DNA of 10,419 nucleotides from Candidatus Dadabacteria bacterium UBA1144 (GTDB taxonomy: Bacteria > Desulfobacterota_D > UBA1144): the NCBI GenBank assembly GCA_905181755.1, contig CAJIYY010000055.1, positions 1 through 10,419 of the forward strand. Reading direction: 5' to 3'. The translations under genes and the position numbers were made by a program. Shown here one piece after another: positions 1 through 6,772 of the stretch. The notes beneath the pieces were generated by a model that did not search any database, was not told the origin of the DNA, and saw nothing but the letters and a program-made list of their open reading frames with translations. Within the stretch, counting starts at the first letter, position 1. Each line of letters begins with the position of its first letter.

Positions 1-109
1 TAATCCTTTCCCATGGATGTCTCAATCTGTTGATTTATCGAAAGAGAAGAACTTCTTTGAAACAAGGGTTACAGAGTATCAAACCGCTGGTTCATTAGAT
101 TGGGACTAG
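1..109 (+). CDS. nrdB: Ribonucleoside-diphosphate reductase subunit beta, class Ia (C-terminal fragment, cut by window edge)
   Basis: Reading from base 2, 35 codons run to a TAG at 107-109. The peptide begins NPFPWMSQSVDL, continues with KEKNFFETRVTEYQ and ends SLDWD. I recognise this as the conserved tail of the class I ribonucleotide reductase small subunit, the di-iron/tyrosyl-radical protein that reduces ribonucleotides to deoxyribonucleotides together with NrdA. The extreme C-terminus is the flexible tail that docks into the large subunit and carries the conserved Tyr used in long-range radical transfer; the Tyr in TEYQ is the candidate. The di-iron ligands and radical Tyr lie upstream, outside the window, so they cannot be checked. 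The next gene is on the opposite strand, so nrdB ends its transcription unit here. The identification rests on a short but distinctive motif. Confidence 0.85.
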   Translation, partial: NPFPWMSQSVDLSKEKNFFETRVTEYQTAGSLDWD

Positions 110-142
110 AATGGGTAATCTTTAAAATATTTTTTTTAATAT

Positions 143-177
143 AATCACTCTATGTGATTTATCTAGTGATTAGATAA
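143..177. repeat. Two abutting small inverted repeats in the nrdB / nitroreductase-like spacer
   Basis: AATCAC (143-148) pairs with GTGATT (154-159) around a 5-nt loop. TTATCTA (159-165) pairs with TAGATAA (171-177) around the loop GTGAT. The two share base 159. They lie in a 191-bp AT-rich spacer (110-300) between the convergent ends of nrdB (+) and the 437-aa gene (-). Neither is followed by a T-run on its own strand; on the plus strand the T-run (131-138) comes before them. They could be weak bidirectional termination or mRNA-end structures, or chance in AT-rich DNA. I see no other gene or RNA in 110-300. Confidence 0.35.
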
Positions 178-300
178 TAGAACTTTCTTATTTGATAGGT
201 ATATTTAAATCTTAGTGATGATAACTATTCTTCCATGGGGATGTCTTTTGAATTTTATAATTATCTTCTTATTCTCATCATTACCATTCCTTCTATAAAG

Positions 301-1614
301 TTATTTTTTAAATGGGTCATTTATCTCGGGATGCCAAAGTGCAAAATGGTTCTTATGTGCTTCAGTATATGTACCCTCCGGATAAAATTTATCGTAGAAG
401 TCTAAATCAACATGATGGTTTTGAACCATCATACGGCAATACATTGGATCAGAAAAACCCGGAAATTTTCCATAAGTATCGTATATGTAATTACATATGT
501 CTTTTACAATCTGGATTTCCTCTTTGCTTGGCCTAGGTGTGGCGCTTAGGACACCTGTAGGGTCCTTGTAGGGCATATATTTAGAGTCCCAGTTCCCCCA
601 CTTCATATCATTAAATGCATCTACAGCCTCAGACATATTTCTGTAGTATGGTGGGCAGAAAGACTCAAAGTGACCGTCTAACCCTACAGGAGCTCTGGAG
701 ACAGCCGATCCCCATTCTTCGCCCTGATCCTTAGAATTAACACATGTAAAACCTAAGCCTTTAAAACTTTCATCAGCACCTAAGATATGACGACTTTGGA
801 AGCCGCTAAACATCCAGCCACCTAATCCTAAAATTTGTTGGGTTAGTACCACGTTTTGGCAGAAAAGAGGCTGCTCTGCTATATATCCATTCGCAAACCT
901 TAATTCGGCTTCGATTAAAGGAATAGGATTAGATTTTTTAATATATCCATTGTCAATCCATTTCTGTGTACCAGCAGGCTTCATTTTATTTAATTCATCA
1001 ACAAAGTTGAAACGATGACCTTCTCTCATATAAAAGAATAAGATATTAATTAGCCCAGCAGATAGGTCAGTTACTGGCATAAAGAGTGTTGTCCCAGGTT
1101 TGTTTACGCTCCATGTATTGTGAATCGCAAGTCCTGGAGGTACATCGGGAATTTTTGCTCTTCCATCATGTATTTTTATCCTTGATTCCCGAAAAAGCTC
1201 AAGAATCTTCTCTACTTTATCTTCTTTCTTTAATGCCTCAATACCTCTCAAATCTGGCGCATCTTTATCATTTAGTTTTAATAAGAAAAGCCCTTCGTCA
1301 TTTGTATAAAAAAGTTCTGTTCTATGAATGTCTCCAAGGGAGGGAATGGTTTTACTCATGAATTTCACTTCTAAATCTAGCCCTTTATGAGGGGGAAAAT
1401 CAGAAAGATTAATATTCTTAATACCTAATCCATTCCAAGCCAAAATTGCTTCTTCAAGTTCGCTTAACGGAATAGGGGGATGTTTAGATTTATATTTAAG
1501 AGGCCCTTGATCAATTTCGCCTCCTATTGGAAACCTTCTTGACCTTCTTTCGTATAGAGCATCCATGTAAGAATGGCTAATTGCATTTTTTAAACCTGGA
1601 GGAAACTTTGACAT
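301..1614 (-). CDS. Nitroreductase-like protein of unknown function (437 aa)
   Basis: I do not recognise a characterised family member. The N-terminus (residues 18-28) has the pattern DALYERRSRRF, resembling the FMN-phosphate-binding A..xRRS.R.F start of nitroreductase-fold proteins. Residues 253-267 (QNVVLTQQILGLGGW) resemble the conserved QN..LAA..LGLGGW helix of that fold. At 437 residues it is about twice a typical NfsB-type nitroreductase. The extra length includes a middle segment (about 100-230) and a C-terminal part (about 320-437) rich in Tyr, His and Trp, with NHH at 399-401 and HKNHFALWH at 420-428. No signal peptide or transmembrane helix is evident, so a cytosolic flavoprotein is the inference. 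The ATG at 1614 has no clear Shine-Dalgarno; the next Met is residue 17, which would leave only one residue before the RRS segment. It is divergent from pyrE across 38 bp. Flavin binding and substrate are unproven. Confidence 0.6.
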   Translation of the reverse strand: MSKFPPGLKNAISHSYMDALYERRSRRFPIGGEIDQGPLKYKSKHPPIPLSELEEAILAWNGLGIKNINLSDFPPHKGLDLEVKFMSKTIPSLGDIHRTELFYTNDEGLFLLKLNDKDAPDLRGIEALKKEDKVEKILELFRESRIKIHDGRAKIPDVPPGLAIHNTWSVNKPGTTLFMPVTDLSAGLINILFFYMREGHRFNFVDELNKMKPAGTQKWIDNGYIKKSNPIPLIEAELRFANGYIAEQPLFCQNVVLTQQILGLGGWMFSGFQSRHILGADESFKGLGFTCVNSKDQGEEWGSAVSRAPVGLDGHFESFCPPYYRNMSEAVDAFNDMKWGNWDSKYMPYKDPTGVLSATPRPSKEEIQIVKDICNYIYDTYGKFPGFSDPMYCRMMVQNHHVDLDFYDKFYPEGTYTEAHKNHFALWHPEINDPFKK

Positions 1615-1638
1615 ATGATTATTTTAACTCAAAATAAT
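1608..1638 (+). promoter_or_regulatory. Candidate sigma-70-type promoter for pyrE
   Basis: A perfect TTGACA (1608-1613) is followed after 19 bp by AATAAT (1633-1638), five of six matches to TATAAT. The -35 box overlaps the ATG of the divergent 437-aa gene (1612-1614). The 19-bp spacing is longer than the ideal 17, and transcription would begin only about 8 nt before the pyrE ATG, giving an almost leaderless mRNA. The prediction comes from sequence alone. Confidence 0.35.
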
Positions 1639-1652
1639 AAGAACTGTTAAAA

Positions 1653-2192
1653 ATGAAGAACTTTTTATTAAATTATTTAAAAGAGAACTCTATCTTGAAT
1701 GGGGAATTTACCCTGTCCTCTGGGGAAAAAAGTTCTTATTATATTGATGCTAGGATTAGTACGCTTTCCGCAGAGTCTTTAGGGGTTATTACTGATATTT
1801 TTTATGAAAAAATAACCAACAAAGGTCTATTATATGTTGGCGGACCAACCATAGGTGCCGATCCTATAGTGGGAGCGATTCTAAATAAGTCATACATAGA
1901 GAAAAACCCTTTAAAGGGTTTTTTAGTTAGATCAGGACAAAAACAACATGGAACAAAGAAAGCTATAGAAGGACCTCCTTTAAGTGATACTGAAGTTGTG
2001 ATTGTTGAAGACGTTGTCTCAACCGGAGGATCAATAATATCCGCAATAGAAGAAGTAGAAAAACTTGGATCTAAAGTTGTACTTATCTTGTCAATTGTTG
2101 ACAGAGAAATGGGCGCTAGGAATAAGTTTTTAGAGCTTAATATTGAGTACGATCCAATTTTTAGGATAAGCGAATTAATAGAACCTAGCTAA
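1653..2192 (+). CDS. pyrE: Orotate phosphoribosyltransferase
   Basis: PyrE transfers the phosphoribosyl group of PRPP to orotate, giving OMP, the fifth step of cytosolic de novo pyrimidine synthesis. The 13-residue type I PRT signature VVIVEDVVSTGGS is at residues 115-127, with the acidic pair E119-D120 that contacts the ribose hydroxyls of PRPP. The catalytic flexible loop is at 93-103 (RSGQKQHGTKK). R93, K97 and H99 align with E. coli R99, K103 and H105, but S94 stands where E. coli has K100. The early segment FTLSSGEKSSYYIDAR (19-34) is the usual orotate/PRPP-side strand. At 179 aa it is the short bacterial form (E. coli has 213). The start is the first ATG that retains this N-terminal segment; its Shine-Dalgarno is weak. 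Its 3' end overlaps the opposing RND gene by 8 bp, so no terminator space exists between them. Confidence 0.93.
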   Translation: MKNFLLNYLKENSILNGEFTLSSGEKSSYYIDARISTLSAESLGVITDIFYEKITNKGLLYVGGPTIGADPIVGAILNKSYIEKNPLKGFLVRSGQKQHGTKKAIEGPPLSDTEVVIVEDVVSTGGSIISAIEEVEKLGSKVVLILSIVDREMGARNKFLELNIEYDPIFRISELIEPS

Positions 2193-5100
2193 GCCTTAGA
2201 TATCTTTTTAAATCAACGAACGATAGATAGAGACAAGGAATTAAAAATAAAGTTATAAAAGTTGCAAAAACTAACCCCAATCCTAATGAGATTGCCATAG
2301 GAGCAAGGAAAGCTGCTTCCCCTCTAGTTTCAAACATAAGAGTGAATAGACCTGCAAATGTAGTTAGAGTGGTAAGTATTATAGCTCTAAATCTATTTTT
2401 TGCAGAGTAGAAAATTGAATTGATAAAATTGTTATTCCTTACTCCTTTGTTGATGAAGTTCATGAGAATCAGGCTGTCATTTATCACTACACCAAGCAAG
2501 GCAACTATTCCTATCAGTCCAGTTATTGAAATTGGATCTCCTCTTAATAAAACTCCTACGGTTATCCCTATTATTGTAAAAGGTAGAATCGACATTATTA
2601 GTAGAGGCTGGAAGTAGGATCTAAGTATCGTCGCTAGTATGAGATAAATTATTAATATCGATATAATTCCAGCTCTTTTAACACTTTGTAGCGACTCTCT
2701 TGTATCTTGCTCTTCTCCATCAAGAGCCAACTTGTATCCAGGATAGCCATCTTTAATACTTGAAAAGAAGATTATAACGTCATTGATAGTATTCCTTGGG
2801 GTAGTAATGTCCGAATCTATTTCGGCTGTGACACTTGCGGCCCTTTCTCTGTTATATCTTGATATGCTAACTAAAGAAGAATCAACAGTGTTATCAGAAA
2901 AATATGATATTGGCACATATGACCCATCAGGTGCTCTAATTAGATGTTCTGATAGGTTCAGTGAGTCTCCCTTGTTGAATGATCCTGTAATTTTTATTTT
3001 TATATAAGCCTTTTCGTCATTAACTCTCGTCTCATCAATTGTTAAACCATCAACTATTGCTCTTATTTCTCTTCCTATACTGAGTGTGCTAAGTCCATAT
3101 AGAGATGCCTTTTGTTCGTCAACAATAATATTTAACTTTGTTTTTCCATAAGATAAGTTGTCGGTTACACCATAGACTCCTTCCCTAGCTTTAAGAAATT
3201 TTTTAATTTTACTGGTTATATCAACCAGTACTGAAATATCTTCTCCTATAATTCTTATATCTATGTCTTTACCTTTAGGTGGACCCGTAGTCTGAACGAA
3301 GCTCACACTTTCAGGTCCAATAATTTTTTCATCAACAATCTTCTGAATTTTTTTCATGGAATCCAATCCATTCTCTTCTCTTTTTTCAAAATCCTCAAAC
3401 TGTACGAGTATATTTGATACGTGGTCGCCAAAAATAGGTGGCTTTTTAGAGAAATCAATACCCAAGGTAGTTAGAGAGTTCTTGAGAAGTTTTTTAGGAG
3501 TATTTTCAAATATTATTTTTTCAATTTCCTGAGACCTGCTACTTGTTAGATCCAAGCTAGAGTTGGTAGGATTCTGAATCTTAATTAGATATTGATTTAT
3601 ATCTGAGACGTACAGTAGAACAAATGGTATTTTGAAAAGAATTGTAAAACTGATAAGAAGTAGAAGTGAAGACATAGTTATAACGTAATATCTATATCTT
3701 AATGAAATTATTAAGAAACCTAAATACTTCTTTCTGAACTTGTTAAAATACCTAGATACTAGGCCAGTTTCCTTAGTAATTTTAACAAAGTCTGCGCAAT
3801 GAGAAGGTAGTATAACTAGTGCTTCGACTAGAGAAAATATTAGAGCGAATATTGCCACTTGAGGGATAATAGATAGGAATATACCGAGAGTTCCTTGTGC
3901 AAGAAGTATTGGAAATAGCGAAGCAATGTTTGTCAAAATAGTTGCAATAACAGGCCATGCAACTTCTTTTGTGCCTACTATTGCAGCTTCTTTAGGGCTA
4001 AGACCCTTTTGTATGTATCTTTTTACATTTTCAACGATAATGATGGCATCATCGACGACTATACCAAGGACCATAATTAGTCCGAACATCGTTATTACGT
4101 TTAAACTTGCCCCTGTATATTGCATTACTATAAAGGCACCAAAAAAGGCGACTGGGATACCCAGTGCTGCTAAAAAAGCTGATCTTAAATCAAGAAATAA
4201 AGCTAAAATAAGGAGAACTGCCAATATTCCGTATATACCGGTCTTTACCATTGATTGAAATCTTCCTTTTACCCAATATGAAGAGTCATTAGATATAAAT
4301 ATTTTTACATTGCTAGGCAAGTTTTGCTCAAAAGAGGAAACTGTATTCCTAATTTTTTCAACAGATTTAATTGCGTCTTTGTTCTTTTGTTTTTCTATCC
4401 AAAATGAAACTGACTTAAATCCATTTATTCTCGAAAGAGAGAGGTCCTTTTCTTGGCCTAGTTCAATAGTCGCAATGTCTTTAAGGATTAAAGGTATCTT
4501 GTTGTATTTCTTATTTAGAGGAACATTTTCCAGCTCGTAAATACTTTCAATCTTACCTTTTGTTCTTATACTGTATTCCTGCTCACCTGTTTTAATTGAT
4601 CCTGCAGGAAGATCAATATTCTTAGATTTAATTGTCGAGATGATTTCATCAAGGCTAAGACGGTACTGGAGAAGTTTCCTTTGATCAATCTTTATCCAAA
4701 AGACTAAGTCTCCATAACCTGATTCTATAAGTCCGTCTATCTCATCAAGTTTTTCTAATTTATTTTTAAGCTTAGTCGCATAAAACCTCAACTCATTTTC
4801 ATCACCATTGCTCCCTATCGACACATTTATTAGGGGCGCGCTTGCCTCTACTTCTTGGATGATTGGGTCTTCTATGTCTGCAGGGAGATCATTTCTTATT
4901 TGGGAAACCTCAGATCGGATTTCCTGTGCAACTTCTTTTATGTCTTCATTGGGCAATAACTCTGCAACAATAAACGATCTAGACTCTGATGATGTAGAAG
5001 TAATTTTCTTTATTCCTGATATTCCAGAAATCTTATCTTCAATTGGAATTGTTATTAATTTTTCTATATCTTCGGCCACAGAGTTTTCATATATTGTTAC

Positions 5101-5241
5101 AATTGTTACTTTTTCGAAACCTATTGATGGGAATAGTTCTTTAGGTAGGTTTGATCCGACATAAAGACCAAAAATTATAATTGTCGCCATCAAGAGATTT
5201 GAAAAAACAGGGTTCTTTACCGAGAATTCAATTATTCGCAT
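2185..5241 (-). CDS. RND-family efflux transporter, inner-membrane permease subunit (AcrB-like)
   Basis: This is a proton-driven inner-membrane pump that, with the adaptor encoded just upstream, would export substrates across the envelope. Its 1018 residues (AcrB has 1049) show the duplicated RND plan. TM1 is at about 13-30, the first periplasmic porter domain at about 31-330, and a TM block at about 333-545. The second periplasmic domain is at about 546-855 and the final TM block at about 857-1008. TM4 carries the adjacent aspartates D397-D398 (VVDDAIIIVEN), equivalent to the AcrB proton-relay pair D407-D408. In TM10, where AcrB has K940, this protein reads GVVINDSLILMNFIN, placing N921-D922 at the K-N position. 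The substrate (drug, lipid, metal or metabolite) cannot be read from sequence. The start lies 3 nt after the adaptor stop, with only a distant AAGGG, so translational coupling is likely. The 3' end overlaps pyrE tail-to-tail by 8 bp. Confidence 0.93.
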   Translation of the reverse strand: MRIIEFSVKNPVFSNLLMATIIIFGLYVGSNLPKELFPSIGFEKVTIVTIYENSVAEDIEKLITIPIEDKISGISGIKKITSTSSESRSFIVAELLPNEDIKEVAQEIRSEVSQIRNDLPADIEDPIIQEVEASAPLINVSIGSNGDENELRFYATKLKNKLEKLDEIDGLIESGYGDLVFWIKIDQRKLLQYRLSLDEIISTIKSKNIDLPAGSIKTGEQEYSIRTKGKIESIYELENVPLNKKYNKIPLILKDIATIELGQEKDLSLSRINGFKSVSFWIEKQKNKDAIKSVEKIRNTVSSFEQNLPSNVKIFISNDSSYWVKGRFQSMVKTGIYGILAVLLILALFLDLRSAFLAALGIPVAFFGAFIVMQYTGASLNVITMFGLIMVLGIVVDDAIIIVENVKRYIQKGLSPKEAAIVGTKEVAWPVIATILTNIASLFPILLAQGTLGIFLSIIPQVAIFALIFSLVEALVILPSHCADFVKITKETGLVSRYFNKFRKKYLGFLIISLRYRYYVITMSSLLLLISFTILFKIPFVLLYVSDINQYLIKIQNPTNSSLDLTSSRSQEIEKIIFENTPKKLLKNSLTTLGIDFSKKPPIFGDHVSNILVQFEDFEKREENGLDSMKKIQKIVDEKIIGPESVSFVQTTGPPKGKDIDIRIIGEDISVLVDITSKIKKFLKAREGVYGVTDNLSYGKTKLNIIVDEQKASLYGLSTLSIGREIRAIVDGLTIDETRVNDEKAYIKIKITGSFNKGDSLNLSEHLIRAPDGSYVPISYFSDNTVDSSLVSISRYNRERAASVTAEIDSDITTPRNTINDVIIFFSSIKDGYPGYKLALDGEEQDTRESLQSVKRAGIISILIIYLILATILRSYFQPLLIMSILPFTIIGITVGVLLRGDPISITGLIGIVALLGVVINDSLILMNFINKGVRNNNFINSIFYSAKNRFRAIILTTLTTFAGLFTLMFETRGEAAFLAPMAISLGLGLVFATFITLFLIPCLYLSFVDLKRYLRLS

Positions 5242-5244
5242 TTA

Positions 5245-6336
5245 TTATTCATTGACCCTTATTTCTTCGTTACCTTCCAACCGGGCTTGGCCATTGATTA
5301 TGATTCTATGAAGCTCTGGTATTTGATTTTGAGGAACGATTGAAACTTGATTGTCTAATTGTGTGGGAATGATTTGAATTTTTTTTACAGTATTGTCTTT
5401 TTCGAGGAAAAGGAAATATTTATCTCCTTCCATGACAATTGCCGTAGATGGGAAAGAAATATGATTCTTATACTCACTAATTTCAATCTCAACTTCAACA
5501 ACTTCTCCAGGTATCAGTCTATTCTCTTCGTTTTGGATTTGAAATTCTAGCTTGTATGATGGAGCTTCATTGCTCATTTGTCTGCTAATACCCAGAAGTT
5601 CAGCTGTCAATATAGTGTCCTGAATTCTAATATTTAATCTTTTTTCTGTAGCCCTAATTCTTTTAGCATTTTCTGAACTAATGTTTGCCTTCCCTATAAG
5701 AAGGGTATTGTCCAAAAATTCCAAGATAGGGACACCCTTTGAGATTTTTTGACCAGTATCAAAATAGTATTTGTTTATATGACCGTTGAATGGAGCCCTA
5801 ACACTTAAATTGTCGAATTCCCATAGAACTTTTTTGTATCTCATTTTTTGTGCATCATACTCGGATTTCTGTGATCGGTATTGATTTCTCTGAGTTTCCT
5901 TCTCTTTGTTTGAGATAATATTCTTTTCATGAAGAGTAATGCTGTTTTTATAGTTCGAAGAGGCTTCATCTAACCTTGCTTTCGATGCCTCCAGTAAATC
6001 CTCAAGTTCTTTTAACTCTAAAACTTTTCTTGTGTCTGTCATCTGAATTATTACTTTATTTTTCTCTATATATTCACCAATTTGGTACTTTTTGGTCTTA
6101 ATAGTCCCATCCGTTTCAGATATTAAGTTAATACTTTTATTACTGTGAAGCTTAGCTAAAAAGTACAGCTTTTTGCTAAAGTCTTCGACTTTCCTATCTA
6201 AAACTTCTACTTTAGGGGCTAGTATGCTTTCTTCAATATTATCCTTTTTCTCAAATTTTAGATAATAGATTGCGACTAGTGCTATGGAGAATATTAAAAA
6301 GAATAAAAAGAGACTTCTTTTCTTTGGAAGCGCCAT
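5245..6336 (-). CDS. RND efflux periplasmic adaptor (membrane fusion protein)
   Basis: The adaptor bridges the RND permease and an outer-membrane channel. Its 363 residues start with a basic N-terminus and one hydrophobic helix (about 8-26) without a lipobox Cys, so it is probably membrane-anchored rather than a lipoprotein. The first half of the lipoyl/barrel-sandwich domain is at about 72-103 (DGTIKTKKYQIGEYIEKNK) and the second half at about 178-211 (VRAPFNGHINKYYFDTGQ). Between them lies a charged alpha-helical hairpin, probably coiled coil, at about 104-172. A beta-barrel domain follows from about 212 to 290 (RLIPGEVVEVEIEI) with a membrane-proximal domain after it. The hairpin is short to moderate in length. 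It is first in a two-gene operon with the permease, 3 nt apart. No Shine-Dalgarno is obvious before the ATG. No TolC-like gene is in the window, so the channel must be encoded elsewhere. Confidence 0.9.
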   Translation of the reverse strand: MALPKKRSLFLFFLIFSIALVAIYYLKFEKKDNIEESILAPKVEVLDRKVEDFSKKLYFLAKLHSNKSINLISETDGTIKTKKYQIGEYIEKNKVIIQMTDTRKVLELKELEDLLEASKARLDEASSNYKNSITLHEKNIISNKEKETQRNQYRSQKSEYDAQKMRYKKVLWEFDNLSVRAPFNGHINKYYFDTGQKISKGVPILEFLDNTLLIGKANISSENAKRIRATEKRLNIRIQDTILTAELLGISRQMSNEAPSYKLEFQIQNEENRLIPGEVVEVEIEISEYKNHISFPSTAIVMEGDKYFLFLEKDNTVKKIQIIPTQLDNQVSIVPQNQIPELHRIIINGQARLEGNEEIRVNE

Positions 6337-6370
6337 GCAGAATAATATACATGATTTTGTAAGATAAAAT

Positions 6371-6399
6371 TTGCATTTTTAGTATTAAAAAACTATTAT
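6371..6399 (+). promoter_or_regulatory. Candidate sigma-70-type promoter for hup
   Basis: TTGCAT (6371-6376) and TATTAT (6394-6399) are separated by exactly 17 bp. Initiation near 6406 would give a leader of about 45 nt that contains the strong ribosome-binding site at 6436-6441. The -10 has five of six consensus matches, while the -35 keeps only TTG. The call is supported by spacing and position, not by experiment. Confidence 0.42.
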
Positions 6400-6425
6400 A
6401 TGAAAAAAAGGTACTTTAACTACAA
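6395..6425 (-). promoter_or_regulatory. Candidate promoter for the adaptor-permease operon
   Basis: On the minus strand a perfect TATAAT occupies 6400 down to 6395, about 60 nt before the adaptor ATG. The best upstream partner is TTGTAG (6425 down to 6420), 19 bp away and a poor -35 match. The element almost coincides with the proposed -10 of the divergent hup gene. In such AT-rich DNA a TATAAT alone is weak evidence. Confidence 0.3.
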
Positions 6426-6435
6426 AACAGTACTT

Positions 6436-6441
6436 AGGAGG
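6436..6441 (+). promoter_or_regulatory. Strong Shine-Dalgarno that fixes the hup start
   Basis: A complete AGGAGG lies 9 nt before the ATG at 6451. It decides against the in-frame ATG at 6400, which would add 17 unrelated residues and lacks such a site. It is the best ribosome-binding site in the window. Confidence 0.85.
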
Positions 6442-6450
6442 CTTAACATT

Positions 6451-6729
6451 ATGGCATTAACAAAATCACAAATTTCTAGCGCGTTAGCAGAAAAATTAGG
6501 TATTTCTAAAGCTGATGCAACACGCTACATGGAGTCTTTCGCTGACTTGGCATGCACAGAAGCTAAAGCAGGCGGAACATTTACGGTACCTGGATTAGGA
6601 AAACTCGTTTTGGTTGATCGTAAAGCCAGGCAAGGTAGAAATCCACAAACTGGTGAAGTGATTCAAATTCCAGCTAAAAAAGTTGTTAAATTTAGAATTG
6701 CTAAAGCATGTAAAGACGCAATTTTATAG
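6451..6729 (+). CDS. hup: HU-family histone-like DNA-binding protein
   Basis: This 92-residue protein has the HU/IHF layout. A helical dimerisation region is at about 3-39 (ALTKSQISSALAEKLGISK onward). The strand segment FTVPGLGKLVLVDRKARQGR is at 44-63, and the DNA-gripping beta-arm carries GRNPQTGE at 62-69. P65 is the proline that intercalates and kinks DNA in HU. The C-terminal helix is KVVKFRIAKACKDAIL (77-92). HU dimers bind DNA with little sequence preference, compacting the nucleoid and assisting replication, repair and promoter architecture. Which HU paralogue it is cannot be told, and IHF is less likely because the arm is the canonical HU type. The gene is monocistronic, divergent from the pump operon and convergent with coaBC. 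The start is set by the AGGAGG at 6436-6441. Confidence 0.92.
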   Translation: MALTKSQISSALAEKLGISKADATRYMESFADLACTEAKAGGTFTVPGLGKLVLVDRKARQGRNPQTGEVIQIPAKKVVKFRIAKACKDAIL

Positions 6730-6741
6730 ACTTATTCTTTT

Positions 6742-6772
6742 GGATGGAGCTATCTTTCAGGTAGTTCCATCC
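6742..6772. terminator. Hairpin between the convergent hup and coaBC genes, putative bidirectional terminator
   Basis: GGATGGAGCTA (6742-6752) pairs with TAGTTCCATCC (6762-6772): 11 bp including one G-U on the plus-strand transcript, with a 9-nt loop. It starts 13 nt after the hup stop and contains the coaBC stop codon (6750-6752). Position and stem strength fit a shared end signal. However, neither side has a good U-tract after the stem: the plus strand continues TGATCTTCTTGAT and the minus strand continues AAAAGAATAAG. It may work as an RNA 3'-end stabiliser or a factor-assisted terminator instead. Confidence 0.5.

Noticed and set aside
97..138. Weak stem (AGATT 97-101 with AATCT 117-121) followed by an AT-rich T-run, considered as the nrdB terminator.
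   Set aside because: Five A-T-rich pairs, one possible extra G-U and a loop of more than 10 nt are too unstable to support an intrinsic terminator.
12..238. Two CCATGG copies (12-17 and 233-238).
   Set aside because: An isolated 6-bp match, one inside nrdB; no longer shared sequence surrounds them.
312..536. A plus-strand open frame opposite the end of the 437-aa gene.
   Set aside because: There is no Shine-Dalgarno or motif, and it is fully antisense to the longer gene.
3926..4258. A 110-codon plus-strand open frame inside the RND gene.
   Set aside because: It is antisense to conserved transmembrane segments, including the D397-D398 region; its content is explained by the complement of that coding sequence.
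4808..5164. A 118-codon plus-strand open frame opposite the RND N-terminus.
   Set aside because: It is antisense to the first periplasmic domain and has no recognisable motif or ribosome-binding site.
6400..6450. A 17-residue N-terminal extension of the HU protein from the ATG at 6400.
   Set aside because: It includes the AGGAGG Shine-Dalgarno and part of the promoter region, and the extra residues do not resemble HU; the ATG at 6451 gives the standard family start.
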